Positions 1 through 8,080 of a DNA stretch of 34,297 nucleotides are shown here, one piece after another. Position 1 is the stretch's first letter. Each line of letters begins with the position of its first letter. The stretch comes from Alphaproteobacteria bacterium (GTDB lineage: Bacteria; Pseudomonadota; Alphaproteobacteria; Micropepsales; Micropepsaceae): the NCBI GenBank assembly GCA_023259375.1, contig JAHFQC010000031.1, positions 13,977 through 48,273 of the forward strand, read 5' to 3'. The notes beneath the pieces were generated by a model, which was not told the origin of the DNA, ran no database searches, and saw only the letters and a program-made list of their open reading frames with translations. Both the position numbers and the translations under genes were made by a program.

Positions 1-124
1 CGCCGAAACCGGCGAGAAGCTGTCGAAGGCGAGTTCGGTTCAGGTTGCCGTCGATATGAAGACCAACGAAATGCAGTGGCAGACCCCGCCGATCCTCAAG
101 GAGAAGCTGGCGCCTTATCTGTGA
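1..124 (+). CDS. C-terminal end of a hotdog acyl-CoA/ACP thioesterase (partial)
   Basis: An open frame enters from the left edge (codons in phase from base 2) and stops at TGA 122-124. The roughly 40 visible residues end in VQVAVDMKTNEMQWQTPP followed by a short charged helix. This resembles the C-terminus of 4-hydroxybenzoyl-CoA/YbgC-like hotdog thioesterases, where a V-A-V-D strand is followed by a PP-containing tail. Its stop overlaps the next start (TGATG), so it belongs to the ketosynthase operon. Aryl-polyene loci commonly carry such a thioesterase. The active site lies outside the window, so the family call rests on the tail and the context only. Confidence 0.5.
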   Translation, partial: AETGEKLSKASSVQVAVDMKTNEMQWQTPPILKEKLAPYL

Positions 125-1284
125 TGCGGACCATGGCACACGCGATCTACATCCACGATTTTGCGGTTCTCTGCGCCCTCGGCGGTGATACCGAAGCGGT
201 CCGCCATGCCTTGTTGTCGCCTGAACCACAGCGCGTATCGGGAAGCTGGACGCTGACCGACGGACGCACCGTTCCGGTTGGCGCCGTGACCATGGATGCT
301 TTGCCGGATGATCCCGACAGCCGCTGCAACGCCATGGCGGATCGGTGCCTTGCCGAAATCGATCGCCCGCTGTGGAACATTGCCGACAAATCGCGCTTGG
401 CCGTGGTGATGGGGACGTCGAGCTGCGGTCTTCGCGAAAACGGGGCCGCGTTTCAGCGCCGGATCGCCGATGGTGTATGGCCTTCGGGCTTTAATCTCGC
501 GATCCAGGAGTTCGGCAATGTGGCGGCGCATATTGCGCAGCGCACCGGTGCTACGGGACCGACGTATGGTGTCTCGACCGCTTGCACCTCTGGCGCCAAG
601 GCGCTCGCCGGCGGGGCGCGTTTGATTCAGAGCGGCATGGCCGATGTCGTCATCGCCGGCGGCTTTGATGCGTTGTGCGATCTCACCCTCAACGGGTTCT
701 CTTCGCTCGAAGCATTGGCCGACGGCGTTAGCAATCCCTTCAGTGTCAACCGGCACGGCATCAATCTCGGCGAGGGCGGGGCGCTGTTCGTGTTGTCTGC
801 CGAACCGTCGCCAATCCGGCTGGCGGGCTGGGGCGAAAGTGCCGACGCCTATCACATCAGCGCGCCCGATCCGGAGGGGCGTGGAGCTGAAGCGGCAATG
901 TGCGAAGCGCTTGCGCGGGCCGAGTTGAAGGCGGAGGACATCGGCTATCTCAATCTTCACGGCACCGGAACCAAGCTCAACGATCTGATGGAAGCGCGGG
1001 CTGTTTCGCGCGTGTTCGGCAGTGACCTGCCGTGCAGCACCACCAAGCCGCTGACCGGGCACATGCTGGGAGCAGCGGGCGCAGCCGAGGCGGCATTCGC
1101 CATCATGGCGCTTCAGGCGGGGCGACTGCCGGGCAATGTCTGGGACGGCGAACGCGATCCCGAAATGCCGCCGATCCGCCTGGTCGCGCCGGGAGGCGAG
1201 GCGAGCGATGCGCGGGCGGCCATGAGCTGTTCCTACGCGTTCGGCGGCAACAACATCGCGCTGGTCTTGGAGGTCACGCGATGA
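124..1284 (+). CDS. Beta-ketoacyl-ACP synthase (KAS I/II type), polyene locus
   Basis: This 386-residue thiolase-fold condensing enzyme would extend an ACP-bound acyl chain by Claisen condensation with malonyl-ACP. The Cys-His-His triad is visible: Cys154 in STACTSG, His279 in HGTGT and His313 in GHMLGAAGA, with Lys308 just before the last. The C-terminal glycine-rich loop reads AFGGNN. The frame is open back to a GTG at 76, but ATG 124 is chosen because it forms a TGATG overlap with the upstream stop; ATG 133 is also possible. Its 3' end overlaps the dehydratase by ATGA. The neighbours (dehydratase, ketoreductase, second synthase, MMPL/LolA exporters) suggest an aryl-polyene-like product rather than housekeeping fatty acids. 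Confidence 0.85.
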   Translation: MRTMAHAIYIHDFAVLCALGGDTEAVRHALLSPEPQRVSGSWTLTDGRTVPVGAVTMDALPDDPDSRCNAMADRCLAEIDRPLWNIADKSRLAVVMGTSSCGLRENGAAFQRRIADGVWPSGFNLAIQEFGNVAAHIAQRTGATGPTYGVSTACTSGAKALAGGARLIQSGMADVVIAGGFDALCDLTLNGFSSLEALADGVSNPFSVNRHGINLGEGGALFVLSAEPSPIRLAGWGESADAYHISAPDPEGRGAEAAMCEALARAELKAEDIGYLNLHGTGTKLNDLMEARAVSRVFGSDLPCSTTKPLTGHMLGAAGAAEAAFAIMALQAGRLPGNVWDGERDPEMPPIRLVAPGGEASDARAAMSCSYAFGGNNIALVLEVTR

Positions 1285-1736
1285 CCTTGCCGGATCTCGA
1301 CGAACTCATCATGCATCGGCCGCCGATGCGGCTGCTTGATCGGGCGCTGGCGATCGACGCAAAGCACGCGGTGGCGGAACTGACGGTGCGCGACGACATT
1401 CCGTTCGTCCTTCCGGGTCGTGGGATGCCCGCCTATGCGGGTCTCGAACTGATGGCGCAGACTATCGGCTTGATCGACGGCTTCAAATGCTGGAGCAAGG
1501 GACTGCCGCCGAAGATCGGGTTTCTGCTCGGTTGCCGTCGCTACACGGTTTCCTGTGACGCCTTTGCTGTCGGAAGCCGCCTGATCGTTTCCGTGGAAAT
1601 GGTTTTCGACGGCGGCGAAATGTATTCCTTCGAATGCCGCATCGCCGATCCCGAGGGGCGGGAATTGGCGACGGCTATGCTTAATGTCTTTGCGCCGCGT
1701 GATCCGCAGGCGTTTTTGGAGGGCGGGGTTCCATGA
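1281..1736 (+). CDS. Hotdog 3-hydroxyacyl-ACP dehydratase, polyene type
   Basis: This 151-residue single hotdog domain resembles the FabA/FabZ-like dehydratases of aryl-polyene clusters. It would remove water from 3-hydroxyacyl-ACP after ketoreduction and so generate the conjugated double bonds. The N-terminal MHRPPMRLLD motif carries the likely catalytic His12. The Y-A-G-L-E-L-M-A-Q-T stretch matches the central helix that supplies the acidic residue. ATG 1281 overlaps the previous stop (ATGA), and its own stop overlaps the next start in the same way, so translation is coupled on both sides. No enoyl reductase is visible nearby, which fits a polyene product. The exact family member (ApeI- or ApeP-like) cannot be fixed by eye. 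Confidence 0.75.
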   Translation: MTLPDLDELIMHRPPMRLLDRALAIDAKHAVAELTVRDDIPFVLPGRGMPAYAGLELMAQTIGLIDGFKCWSKGLPPKIGFLLGCRRYTVSCDAFAVGSRLIVSVEMVFDGGEMYSFECRIADPEGRELATAMLNVFAPRDPQAFLEGGVP

Positions 1737-2467
1737 GCGAGCGCAAGACGCGGCCAGTGCTGGTGACCGGCGCCAGCAAAGGGATCGGTAAAGCGATCGC
1801 GCTGCGGCTGGCGGCTGCGGGCTATCCGGTCACCGTGCATTACGGGCGCGATCAGGCCGGGGCCGATGCTGTGGCGGATGAAATCCGCAGCCATGGCGGT
1901 TCGGCGAATGTGGTTGGCTTTGACATCGCTGATCGCGCCGCCGCCAGGGCTGCGCTCGAAGGGCTGTGCGAGACGTCCGGAGCGTTTTGGGGGGTGGTGC
2001 AGAACGCCGGGATCGCCCGGGATAATGCCTTCCCGGCCCTTTCGTCCGAGGACTGGGATGATGTCGTCCATACCAATGTCGACGGCTTCTACAACGTCGT
2101 CCAACCGTTGGTCATGCCTATGATCCGCCGCCGCGATGGCGGGCGTATTGTGGCGTTGTCGTCGGTCTCGGGGATCATGGGGAACCGGGGGCAAGTCAAT
2201 TACAGCGCGTCCAAAGCCGCGGTTATCGGTGCCTGCAAGGCTCTGGCTGTGGAACTTGCCAAGCGCAACATCACCGTGAATTGCGTGGCGCCGGGCATTA
2301 TCGAAACCCAGATGACCGATGCCTTGCCGGACGAGGTGATTGCCGCCGTTCCTATGCGCCGCGTCGGAAAGCCGCATGAAGTGGCGGGGCTGGTGGAATT
2401 CCTGTTCTCCGACGACGCGTCGTACATTACACGGCAGGTGATATCGGTGAATGGGGGGCTCTGCTGA
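1733..2467 (+). CDS. 3-ketoacyl-ACP reductase, FabG-like SDR
   Basis: This 244-residue classical short-chain dehydrogenase would reduce 3-ketoacyl-ACP to 3-hydroxyacyl-ACP, feeding the dehydratase encoded just upstream. The cofactor motif TGASKGIG lies at residues 12-19, NAG at 91-93, and the catalytic set is Asn115, Ser144, Tyr157 and Lys161 (YSASK). The loop after the active site, APGIIETQM, is typical of FabG. Length and motifs are complete. It starts with an ATGA overlap and ends with TGATG into the second ketosynthase. The FabG family is broad, so the specific role in a polyene pathway is inferred from the operon. Confidence 0.88.
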   Translation: MSERKTRPVLVTGASKGIGKAIALRLAAAGYPVTVHYGRDQAGADAVADEIRSHGGSANVVGFDIADRAAARAALEGLCETSGAFWGVVQNAGIARDNAFPALSSEDWDDVVHTNVDGFYNVVQPLVMPMIRRRDGGRIVALSSVSGIMGNRGQVNYSASKAAVIGACKALAVELAKRNITVNCVAPGIIETQMTDALPDEVIAAVPMRRVGKPHEVAGLVEFLFSDDASYITRQVISVNGGLC

Positions 2468-3690
2468 TGCGCCGCGTTGTGGTGACGGGAATGGGGGGAG
2501 TGACGGCGCTCGGTGCGCGCTGGCCGGAAATCCGCAAACACATGGAGGCGGGCGAAACCGGCACGCGCCATATGACCGAATGGGACCGCTTGCCCGATCT
2601 CAACACCAAGATCGGTGGCGCCATCGATTGGTTTGACCACACTGCCATCTATCCGCGCAAGAAGACGCGTTCCATGGGCCGCGTTGCGGTCCTGTCGCTC
2701 AATGCTGCCGAGATGGCGGTCGAACAAGCGGGGCTCACCAACGATCCTGTGCTGACGTCCGGCCGTGCCGGCGTCGCGTGCGGCTCCTCGTTCGGCGCGA
2801 CCGAACCGGTGCTCGACTTTGCTCGCTTTATTGAAACCGGCAAGGCGGGCAATCTGAACGCGACCAGCTACATCCGCATGATGAGCCATACCGCTCCGGT
2901 CAATATTGCCATCGCCTTCGGCATGACCGGCCGTGTCATTACGACGTCGTCGGCCTGCACCTCGGGTTCGGCAGGCATCGGCTATGCCTACGAGAATGTC
3001 AAAGAGGGCCATGCCGACATCATGGTGGCGGGCGGTGCCGAGCAGCTTTGCCCGAGCATGGCGGTGGTGTTCGATACCTTGTTCGCGACCTCGACCCGCA
3101 ACGATGAGCCCAAGACGGCGTCGCGGCCGTTCGACAAGAGCCGGGACGGTCTCGTCATTGGCGAAGGCGCGGCCATGCTGGTGTTGGAAGAATACGAACA
3201 CGCCAAGGCGCGCGGGGCCAAACCGTTGGCTGAGGTCGTCGGATTCGGCGCCAACAGCGATGGCGCTCACATCACCGAGCCGCGCGCGGAAACCCAGGCG
3301 ATCGTGATGCAATTGGCGCTTCAGGACGCCGGTCTGGCGCCGCAAGATATCGGTTTCGTCAGCGGTCACGGCACCGCAACGGAGAAAGGCGATATCTCGG
3401 AAACGGTATCCACGTATGAGGTTTATGGCAGCAAGACCCCGTTCCATTCCTTGAAGGGGCATTTCGGCCATACGCTCGGCGCCTGCGGTGCGATGGAAGC
3501 GTGGCTCACCATCGAGATGATGCACGACAAGTGGTTCGCGCCGACCGCCAACCTCACCGAGGTCGATCCGCGCTGTTCCGAACTCGATTACATCATGGGC
3601 GAAGGCCGTACGCTCGATGTCGAGTATTTCGCCTCGAACAACTTCGCGTTTGGCGGCCTCAACACCTCGCTGATCTTCCGGGCGATTTAA
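2467..3690 (+). CDS. Beta-ketoacyl-ACP synthase (FabF-like), last gene of the operon
   Basis: This is a second condensing enzyme of 407 residues, beginning MRRVVVTGMGGVTALG as FabF-type proteins do. Cys164 in SSACTSG, His301 in HGTAT, Lys330 and His335 in GHTLGACGA are all present, so it looks catalytically intact and is not a chain-length factor. The C-terminal loop is AFGGLN. It begins by TGATG overlap with the ketoreductase and ends the plus-strand operon. The next gene is convergent, across a compound hairpin repeat. Two intact synthases in one short operon suggest either division of labour by chain length, or that a chain-length-factor partner lies outside the window. Confidence 0.87.
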   Translation: MRRVVVTGMGGVTALGARWPEIRKHMEAGETGTRHMTEWDRLPDLNTKIGGAIDWFDHTAIYPRKKTRSMGRVAVLSLNAAEMAVEQAGLTNDPVLTSGRAGVACGSSFGATEPVLDFARFIETGKAGNLNATSYIRMMSHTAPVNIAIAFGMTGRVITTSSACTSGSAGIGYAYENVKEGHADIMVAGGAEQLCPSMAVVFDTLFATSTRNDEPKTASRPFDKSRDGLVIGEGAAMLVLEEYEHAKARGAKPLAEVVGFGANSDGAHITEPRAETQAIVMQLALQDAGLAPQDIGFVSGHGTATEKGDISETVSTYEVYGSKTPFHSLKGHFGHTLGACGAMEAWLTIEMMHDKWFAPTANLTEVDPRCSELDYIMGEGRTLDVEYFASNNFAFGGLNTSLIFRAI

Positions 3691-3793
3691 AGCGCTTTCA
3701 GGAAAAGTGGGAACCGGTTTTCCGTCCGAAAGCGCGATAACTGAAAAATCTAGAGCAGTTCATCCGTTTCTTTGAAACGGTGAAATGCTCTAG
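3691..3793. repeat. Composite intergenic palindromic repeat (REP/RIME-like)
   Basis: Two hairpins sit back to back directly after the TAA at 3690. The first has arms GCGCTTTC (3692-3699) and GAAAGCGC (3728-3735), with an inner pair GGAAAA (3701-3706) and TTTTCC (3718-3723) around an AACCGGTT core. The second has arms CTAGAGCA (3750-3757) and TGCTCTAG (3786-3793). The first motif resembles intergenic mosaic repeats I recall from Rhizobiales genomes; that resemblance is from memory. The right end overlaps the stop codon of the convergent lipoprotein gene. Confidence 0.65.
3750..3793. terminator. Likely bidirectional terminator hairpin
   Basis: Outer arms CTAGAGCA (3750-3757) and TGCTCTAG (3786-3793) enclose a strong inner stem CCGTTTC (3764-3770) and GAAACGG (3774-3780) with a TTT loop. 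It lies between the convergent ketosynthase and lipoprotein genes and is symmetric, so it could end transcription from both sides. There is no long U tract, so a repeat without a termination role is possible. Confidence 0.45.
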
Positions 3794-4368
3794 TTCTCGG
3801 CCGATTGAATCGCGATCTCGTAACCGAACGCCTCGTTGGTCAGCACCGCGGAGCGGTTCCAGCCTTCGCCTGCACCGTAGGTGACGGTAATGAGATTTTT
3901 GCCGCCGCGTGAAATCCGGCGTACGCCGTCCTTGGTCGAAACTTGCACGGATGGATCCGTGATCGCGGCTTTCACGACATCATCGGGCCAATAAGCAATC
4001 ACGAAAGACGCGAGAATGTCGGCTGGGCGGAACACCGGCGGCAGCCATTCGGCTTTTTGAATACTCGGAACGCCGTCTTTCCACGTCACGGTCATCGCCC
4101 GGCGGCCGAACCCGTCCATGGCAACGAGATCGAGCCGATCGGGGGCGATCGCGATTTGCATGTCGAGGGCGTAGGAGCGGCCATGGAACTTGGCGACGAT
4201 CGATTGGGCGAGATCGACGCTGCGCCCGGCGGCAGATGGCGGTGGAATGGTCAGGACCGTCTTGGGGGCGACAATGGCTTGGTTTTCGCCCAGCCCCGGT
4301 GGCGGTTTCGGAACGCCGGCACAAGCCGCCAGCAGCAGAGCCAGGAGTAGTGCGGAGAGAGCTTTCAT
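3790..4368 (-). CDS. DUF3261-like outer-membrane lipoprotein
   Basis: This 192-residue predicted lipoprotein starts with a hydrophobic signal and lipobox L-A-A-C ending at Cys16. The mature part is beta-rich and resembles the DUF3261 lipoproteins found beside MMPL exporters in aryl-polyene loci. The frame is open far upstream, to about 4812, but ATG 4368 is chosen because it yields the clean signal peptide and an ATGA overlap with the exporter gene. It is the last gene of a three-gene minus-strand operon. Alanine at +2 after the Cys is compatible with outer-membrane sorting. A role in delivering or anchoring the polyene lipid in the outer membrane is inference from context. Confidence 0.65.
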   Translation of the reverse strand: MKALSALLLALLLAACAGVPKPPPGLGENQAIVAPKTVLTIPPPSAAGRSVDLAQSIVAKFHGRSYALDMQIAIAPDRLDLVAMDGFGRRAMTVTWKDGVPSIQKAEWLPPVFRPADILASFVIAYWPDDVVKAAITDPSVQVSTKDGVRRISRGGKNLITVTYGAGEGWNRSAVLTNEAFGYEIAIQSAEN

Positions 4369-6686
4369 TTGCGCCTCGCATTGGCGCCGGCGGCCGGTGC
4401 AAACAGCCAGGCGATGAAGATGCCGATCAGCATGGTCATGCCGAACGCGTGCACCGCGAAGACGCGGCTCAACGCCAGCATGCCGAATGCCAGAATGGTG
4501 CCTAGCGCCGCCAGCGCTATCGCCAGCGTCGTGACGGGTTTGCGCTCGCCGCTGGTTTCGGCGCAGAACACGGAGTAATCGACGCCCACCGACAGCACCA
4601 GGATCAGCGCCATGGCATTGAAGAAGGTGAAGGGCACGCCCGTCAAAGCCGCGATCAGCGGTGCTATCACCACAGCCAATAAGGAAGGCGCTAACACGCG
4701 CATCGCCCGCAGCAGGCCATAGCGGAACGCGAGCAGCGGGAACATCAGCGCCACCGACAGCGCTAGCAGGCCGATCGCGTATTGGCGGTACGTCGCGAAC
4801 AATGCCGACCAATCGTCTGCCAGACTGACGAAACGGACATCGCTGGTGCCGGCAATCGCGGCCTTGACCGCCGCCGCGTCGCGCACGTCGCCCAGCAACA
4901 GCACGTGCGCAGCCTCGCCGCTGCCCGTGACGTCGAGCAGCTTGATCAGCGCGAACGGGCCGGCATTTGGCAGCTTGCCAGGCGTGAGGAAGCTATTCGG
5001 ATTGGGATAATCCGGCGCACTGTCGTATCCGATGTCGGCGAGATAACCGGCCAGATAGGGCGCGAACAGCTTGTCGCGGACCAAGCTGCGATTTTCGGTT
5101 TGGCGCTCCTGCGAAGGCACGAACTGCGCAACGGAAGTGAAGTCGGCAATGGCGCCGCTGTGCTTGAGCCGCGTCAGGGTTGCGTCGAGCCGTTCTTCCT
5201 TCTGCAGCAAGGCTTCCTCGTTTGCCGCACGCAGCAGCAGGAATTGGGTTCCGGCCGGCGTTCCCGTGAGGCGAGCGAATTCGCTCTCCTGCTGTTTCAG
5301 GGTCGGCGACAGCGATTGGAAATGATGCACGTCGTCGTCGGTTTGGAATTTGGCAATACCGCCGGCCGTCATCACCACCAGCGCCAGAATGACGACCACC
5401 CGCAACCCCACGGCCGCTTTCCCCTTGGCCTCCCACAACGACCAATGCGTTGCCGCAATGCGGACGAAGCGGTTGCCGGGTTGATAAGGGCGGTGCCGGT
5501 CGAACAGCGGATAGCACAGCATCACGGTGAAGCAGGATACCGACAGTCCGATTACCGAAAACGTCGCCACCTGCTTGAGGCCAGGGAAGGGCGCCAGGAG
5601 CAGGGTGCAATAGCCGATCAGCGTGGTCGCAAGACCGATCGCCAGTCCGGGCAGAACGCGCTTGAGGCGGGTGATCGAATCCGGAGCACCGGGATCGAAG
5701 TACTCGCAGAAGTACTGCAGGCTGTAGTCGACCGATATGCCGATCAGGCTGACGCCGAATAGAAGCGACAGCACATGCACCTGACCGAAGATCGTCAGCG
5801 TGCCAAGAAAGGCGCAGAGAATTCCGGCGCCGATCGCCAGCGCGTCGAGCATGATCGGCCGGATGCCGCCGAACACGATCAGGATCAACGCCATTGTGCC
5901 GATCAGCGAGGCAACGCCGATCACCGTGGTTTCATCGAGCGCTTCGTTGGCGGCATCATGGGCATAGAACACCGCACCGGTGCGGATCAGGGTGAGATCG
6001 GGCGCCACCGTCTTCATACGCGTCTCGCTGTCCGCCACGATCTTGTGGAAGGCCTTCTGGAAATCGAGTGCATACGGCGCCCCGGCGAGGTCGCCACTCA
6101 CCAGGACATAGGTGATGCCGCCATCCGCCACCGTCAGCACGTCGCCGTTCACCGCGAGACGCGTTTGCGAGGCGGGCAGGCTCAGCATGTAGTTCGGCAG
6201 CAGGAAAAATGGATCGCGCGCCATCAGCCGGGAATCCGCCATGCCGCCGACGCCGTAGAGCGAGGCCAGCGCCCGGTCTTTCAAGGCTTCGCCATGGCCC
6301 GCCTTGAGATCGGCGCGATCGGCTTGCGAGAGCAGTCCCGAGCGATAGGGGAAATAGGCCGCGCCCATCTTTTTCTGGGCGTCCTGGTCGACGGTCGAAT
6401 TGAACGCCGTGACGGTGCCGGATTGTTTCAGCGCCGACGTCAGCAAATGCGCCGCCGCAATCGCCTTTTCCGGCGACCGGCTGCCGACCAGAAAGCCGAA
6501 CCGCTGCGACAGAGAATTGGCCAAGCGGTCGCTGGCACGCTGCACCGAGGCGTCGCGTTCCTGGCGCGGCAGAAGGGCGAGGATATTGCTTTCCAAGGTC
6601 ACGCCGGAGGCCAGCCGCACGCCGAGCCACGCGACCGCGGCAACGACCGCCAGCATCCAGACGATGGCCCCTACACGCCGGATCAT
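4365..6686 (-). CDS. MMPL/RND-superfamily lipid exporter
   Basis: This 773-residue inner-membrane protein has the duplicated RND layout. One N-terminal helix (about 7-25) is followed by a large periplasmic loop and a cluster of helices (about 250-385). A second single helix (about 425-445), a second periplasmic domain and a terminal helix cluster follow. Each half carries the D-Y-S motif in a transmembrane helix (SVDYSLQYF and GVDYSVF), as expected for proton relay in MMPL proteins. It overlaps both neighbours by ATGA, so LolA-like protein, exporter and lipoprotein are made together. Members of this family in aryl-polyene loci are thought to move the product toward the outer membrane; the substrate here is inferred. 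Confidence 0.85.
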   Translation of the reverse strand: MIRRVGAIVWMLAVVAAVAWLGVRLASGVTLESNILALLPRQERDASVQRASDRLANSLSQRFGFLVGSRSPEKAIAAAHLLTSALKQSGTVTAFNSTVDQDAQKKMGAAYFPYRSGLLSQADRADLKAGHGEALKDRALASLYGVGGMADSRLMARDPFFLLPNYMLSLPASQTRLAVNGDVLTVADGGITYVLVSGDLAGAPYALDFQKAFHKIVADSETRMKTVAPDLTLIRTGAVFYAHDAANEALDETTVIGVASLIGTMALILIVFGGIRPIMLDALAIGAGILCAFLGTLTIFGQVHVLSLLFGVSLIGISVDYSLQYFCEYFDPGAPDSITRLKRVLPGLAIGLATTLIGYCTLLLAPFPGLKQVATFSVIGLSVSCFTVMLCYPLFDRHRPYQPGNRFVRIAATHWSLWEAKGKAAVGLRVVVILALVVMTAGGIAKFQTDDDVHHFQSLSPTLKQQESEFARLTGTPAGTQFLLLRAANEEALLQKEERLDATLTRLKHSGAIADFTSVAQFVPSQERQTENRSLVRDKLFAPYLAGYLADIGYDSAPDYPNPNSFLTPGKLPNAGPFALIKLLDVTGSGEAAHVLLLGDVRDAAAVKAAIAGTSDVRFVSLADDWSALFATYRQYAIGLLALSVALMFPLLAFRYGLLRAMRVLAPSLLAVVIAPLIAALTGVPFTFFNAMALILVLSVGVDYSVFCAETSGERKPVTTLAIALAALGTILAFGMLALSRVFAVHAFGMTMLIGIFIAWLFAPAAGANARRK

Positions 6687-7312
6687 TTTGCGGCCGCTTT
6701 CAGTTGCGCGACTTCACCGGGCGTGAGATCGGCTTTGGCAACCTTGTGACCCGAAAAGGCGATGCGGTCGACATCGCCACCGGTCCGTTCGACTTCGACG
6801 GCATCGACATAACGCGTGCCGGTCAGCACCAGCCGCTTGATTTGCGACATCGCTTGTTTACCTGAATCGAGCGGCTTGAGCTCGACCTTCCAGCCGTCGT
6901 TGCCGGACGTCTGGGTTACGGTGAAGGTCTGTTGCAGCGGCCCGGTATTGCCCGACAAGGCGGCACTGAGCACATTATAAAGCTGGGCCAACCCCGGCAG
7001 CTTCGATGCCGACAGCCGCATTGCTTCGCGCCCTTTGGCAAGCTGCAGAATGCCGCCTGCGGTGATGATGGCGGTGTTGTCGAACGGCTTCTCGCTATGC
7101 CAGATCAGTCCGCGGCCGGGCACCAGCACGAACGAGCCTTCGCTCTTCAATGGTTTGGCAAATCCCTGGAGTTGGCGGGTCTGGACGAATTGGCCGCGCA
7201 GCACATCGCCGGCGCTCATGGTCTGAGGCGCGGCCGGAGCAGCAAGCGATGCCGGTGCAAAACCCAGAAGTCCAACGATCATTGCAACAAATATGTCGGA
7301 CTGACGAAACAT
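6683..7312 (-). CDS. LolA-like outer-membrane lipoprotein carrier
   Basis: This 209-residue exported protein has a Sec signal ending near PASLA. The mature part follows the LolA-like half-barrel pattern: GQFVQTRQLQGF near the start, then GSFVLVPGRGLIWHSEKPF (the aromatic strand seen in LolA relatives), then a C-terminal strand pair. It probably carries a hydrophobic ligand across the periplasm for the MMPL exporter encoded next. The start at 7312 is supported by AGGAG seven bases upstream. It is the first gene of the minus-strand operon. Such a locus-specific LolA is distinct from the housekeeping lipoprotein carrier; the ligand is not known from the sequence. Confidence 0.75.
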   Translation of the reverse strand: MFRQSDIFVAMIVGLLGFAPASLAAPAAPQTMSAGDVLRGQFVQTRQLQGFAKPLKSEGSFVLVPGRGLIWHSEKPFDNTAIITAGGILQLAKGREAMRLSASKLPGLAQLYNVLSAALSGNTGPLQQTFTVTQTSGNDGWKVELKPLDSGKQAMSQIKRLVLTGTRYVDAVEVERTGGDVDRIAFSGHKVAKADLTPGEVAQLKAAAK

Positions 7313-7343
7313 ACCAACGCTCCTGAGTACGCACGGGATAGAA

Positions 7344-7372
7344 ATTCTACGAAATCCGGACCTTCATGCGAA
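7344..7372 (-). promoter_or_regulatory. Candidate promoter of the export operon
   Basis: Read on the minus strand, TTCGCA (7367-7372) and TAGAAT (7344-7349) are separated by 17 bases and lie 32 bases upstream of the LolA-like start. The -10 is good and the -35 weak. The rest of the 7313-7516 gap shows no gene. Confidence 0.4.
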
Positions 7373-7516
7373 AGCCCACGCCACAGGTTATCTCAGCTTC
7401 TCCGGCTTGGCTGCGCAATTTGTGCCGCACTATTTGGTGTTGATGAAAATTCGGCACGGGAGCGGCCCTCATCCCCGGGCCTCCCTTGTGGTTGAAAACG
7501 GGGGTGTTCGTGGACC

Positions 7517-8080
7517 CTAGAACTTCCGTCCGATCAGGATGCCGAGGTCGTTCATGCCCTCGTTGCGCTTGCCGAGCCCGGCATTGGAAACGTGGTTCAG
7601 GCTGGCGGCGATCGACCAGCGCTCGTTGAAGCGGTAACCGAGCGCCAAGCCCGGCCGGAACAGAAACGAGCCGCCGTGGCTTTTCCAGCGCGACTCGAGC
7701 GGGGTCCCGACCACGTCGTGTTTGCCGTTTTGCCAGACCCCGCCGATCGTACCTTCGACGAAGAAGGAATCGGACGGCGTAAAGCTGCCGTGCAGAAAAT
7801 CGAGCTGCTTATCGATGCCGAGGTAAATCTGGCTGGTTTGACCGGCTGTGTTCCAGGCCCCACCGATTACGATCCGAGGCGAGCCGATAAGGCGAAACGC
7901 CGTTATCGGTCTGCTTAGCGCTTCGAGCGCGAAGTCGGCGCCTTCTTCCTTGTGGTTCCCAATGATCCCCGTGTCGTGCTGGTAAATTCCAAGCCGGATT
8001 TCGTTAAATGCGCCGTCGGCATACGACGGCGTGAAAACCAGACATGCCAGCGCGAGACCGCACCAACCCGTAATCCGCAT
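7517..8080 (-). CDS. PagL-like acyloxyacyl hydrolase (lipid A 3-O-deacylase family)
   Basis: This 187-residue outer-membrane barrel protein has a signal peptide ending near SYADG and the C-terminal aromatic residue (RKF) typical of outer-membrane proteins. The PagL signature NHVSNAGLG contains His163 and Ser165 of the catalytic triad. In PagL the acidic member lies 14 residues after the His; here that position is Asn177, with a Glu at +11 (Glu174). The family would remove the 3-O-linked acyl chain from lipid A. ATG 8080 is chosen; an in-frame TTG at 8092 is less likely, and GGGGG precedes the ATG. A TATAAC -10-like box lies at 8123-8128. It is 204 bases upstream of the export operon and reads in the same direction, but probably has its own promoter. 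Confidence 0.75.
   Translation of the reverse strand: MRITGWCGLALACLVFTPSYADGAFNEIRLGIYQHDTGIIGNHKEEGADFALEALSRPITAFRLIGSPRIVIGGAWNTAGQTSQIYLGIDKQLDFLHGSFTPSDSFFVEGTIGGVWQNGKHDVVGTPLESRWKSHGGSFLFRPGLALGYRFNERWSIAASLNHVSNAGLGKRNEGMNDLGILIGRKF

Noticed and set aside
4369-4812. N-terminal extension of the lipoprotein gene
   Set aside because: It runs inside the MMPL gene; the signal peptide and ATGA overlap fix the start at 4368.
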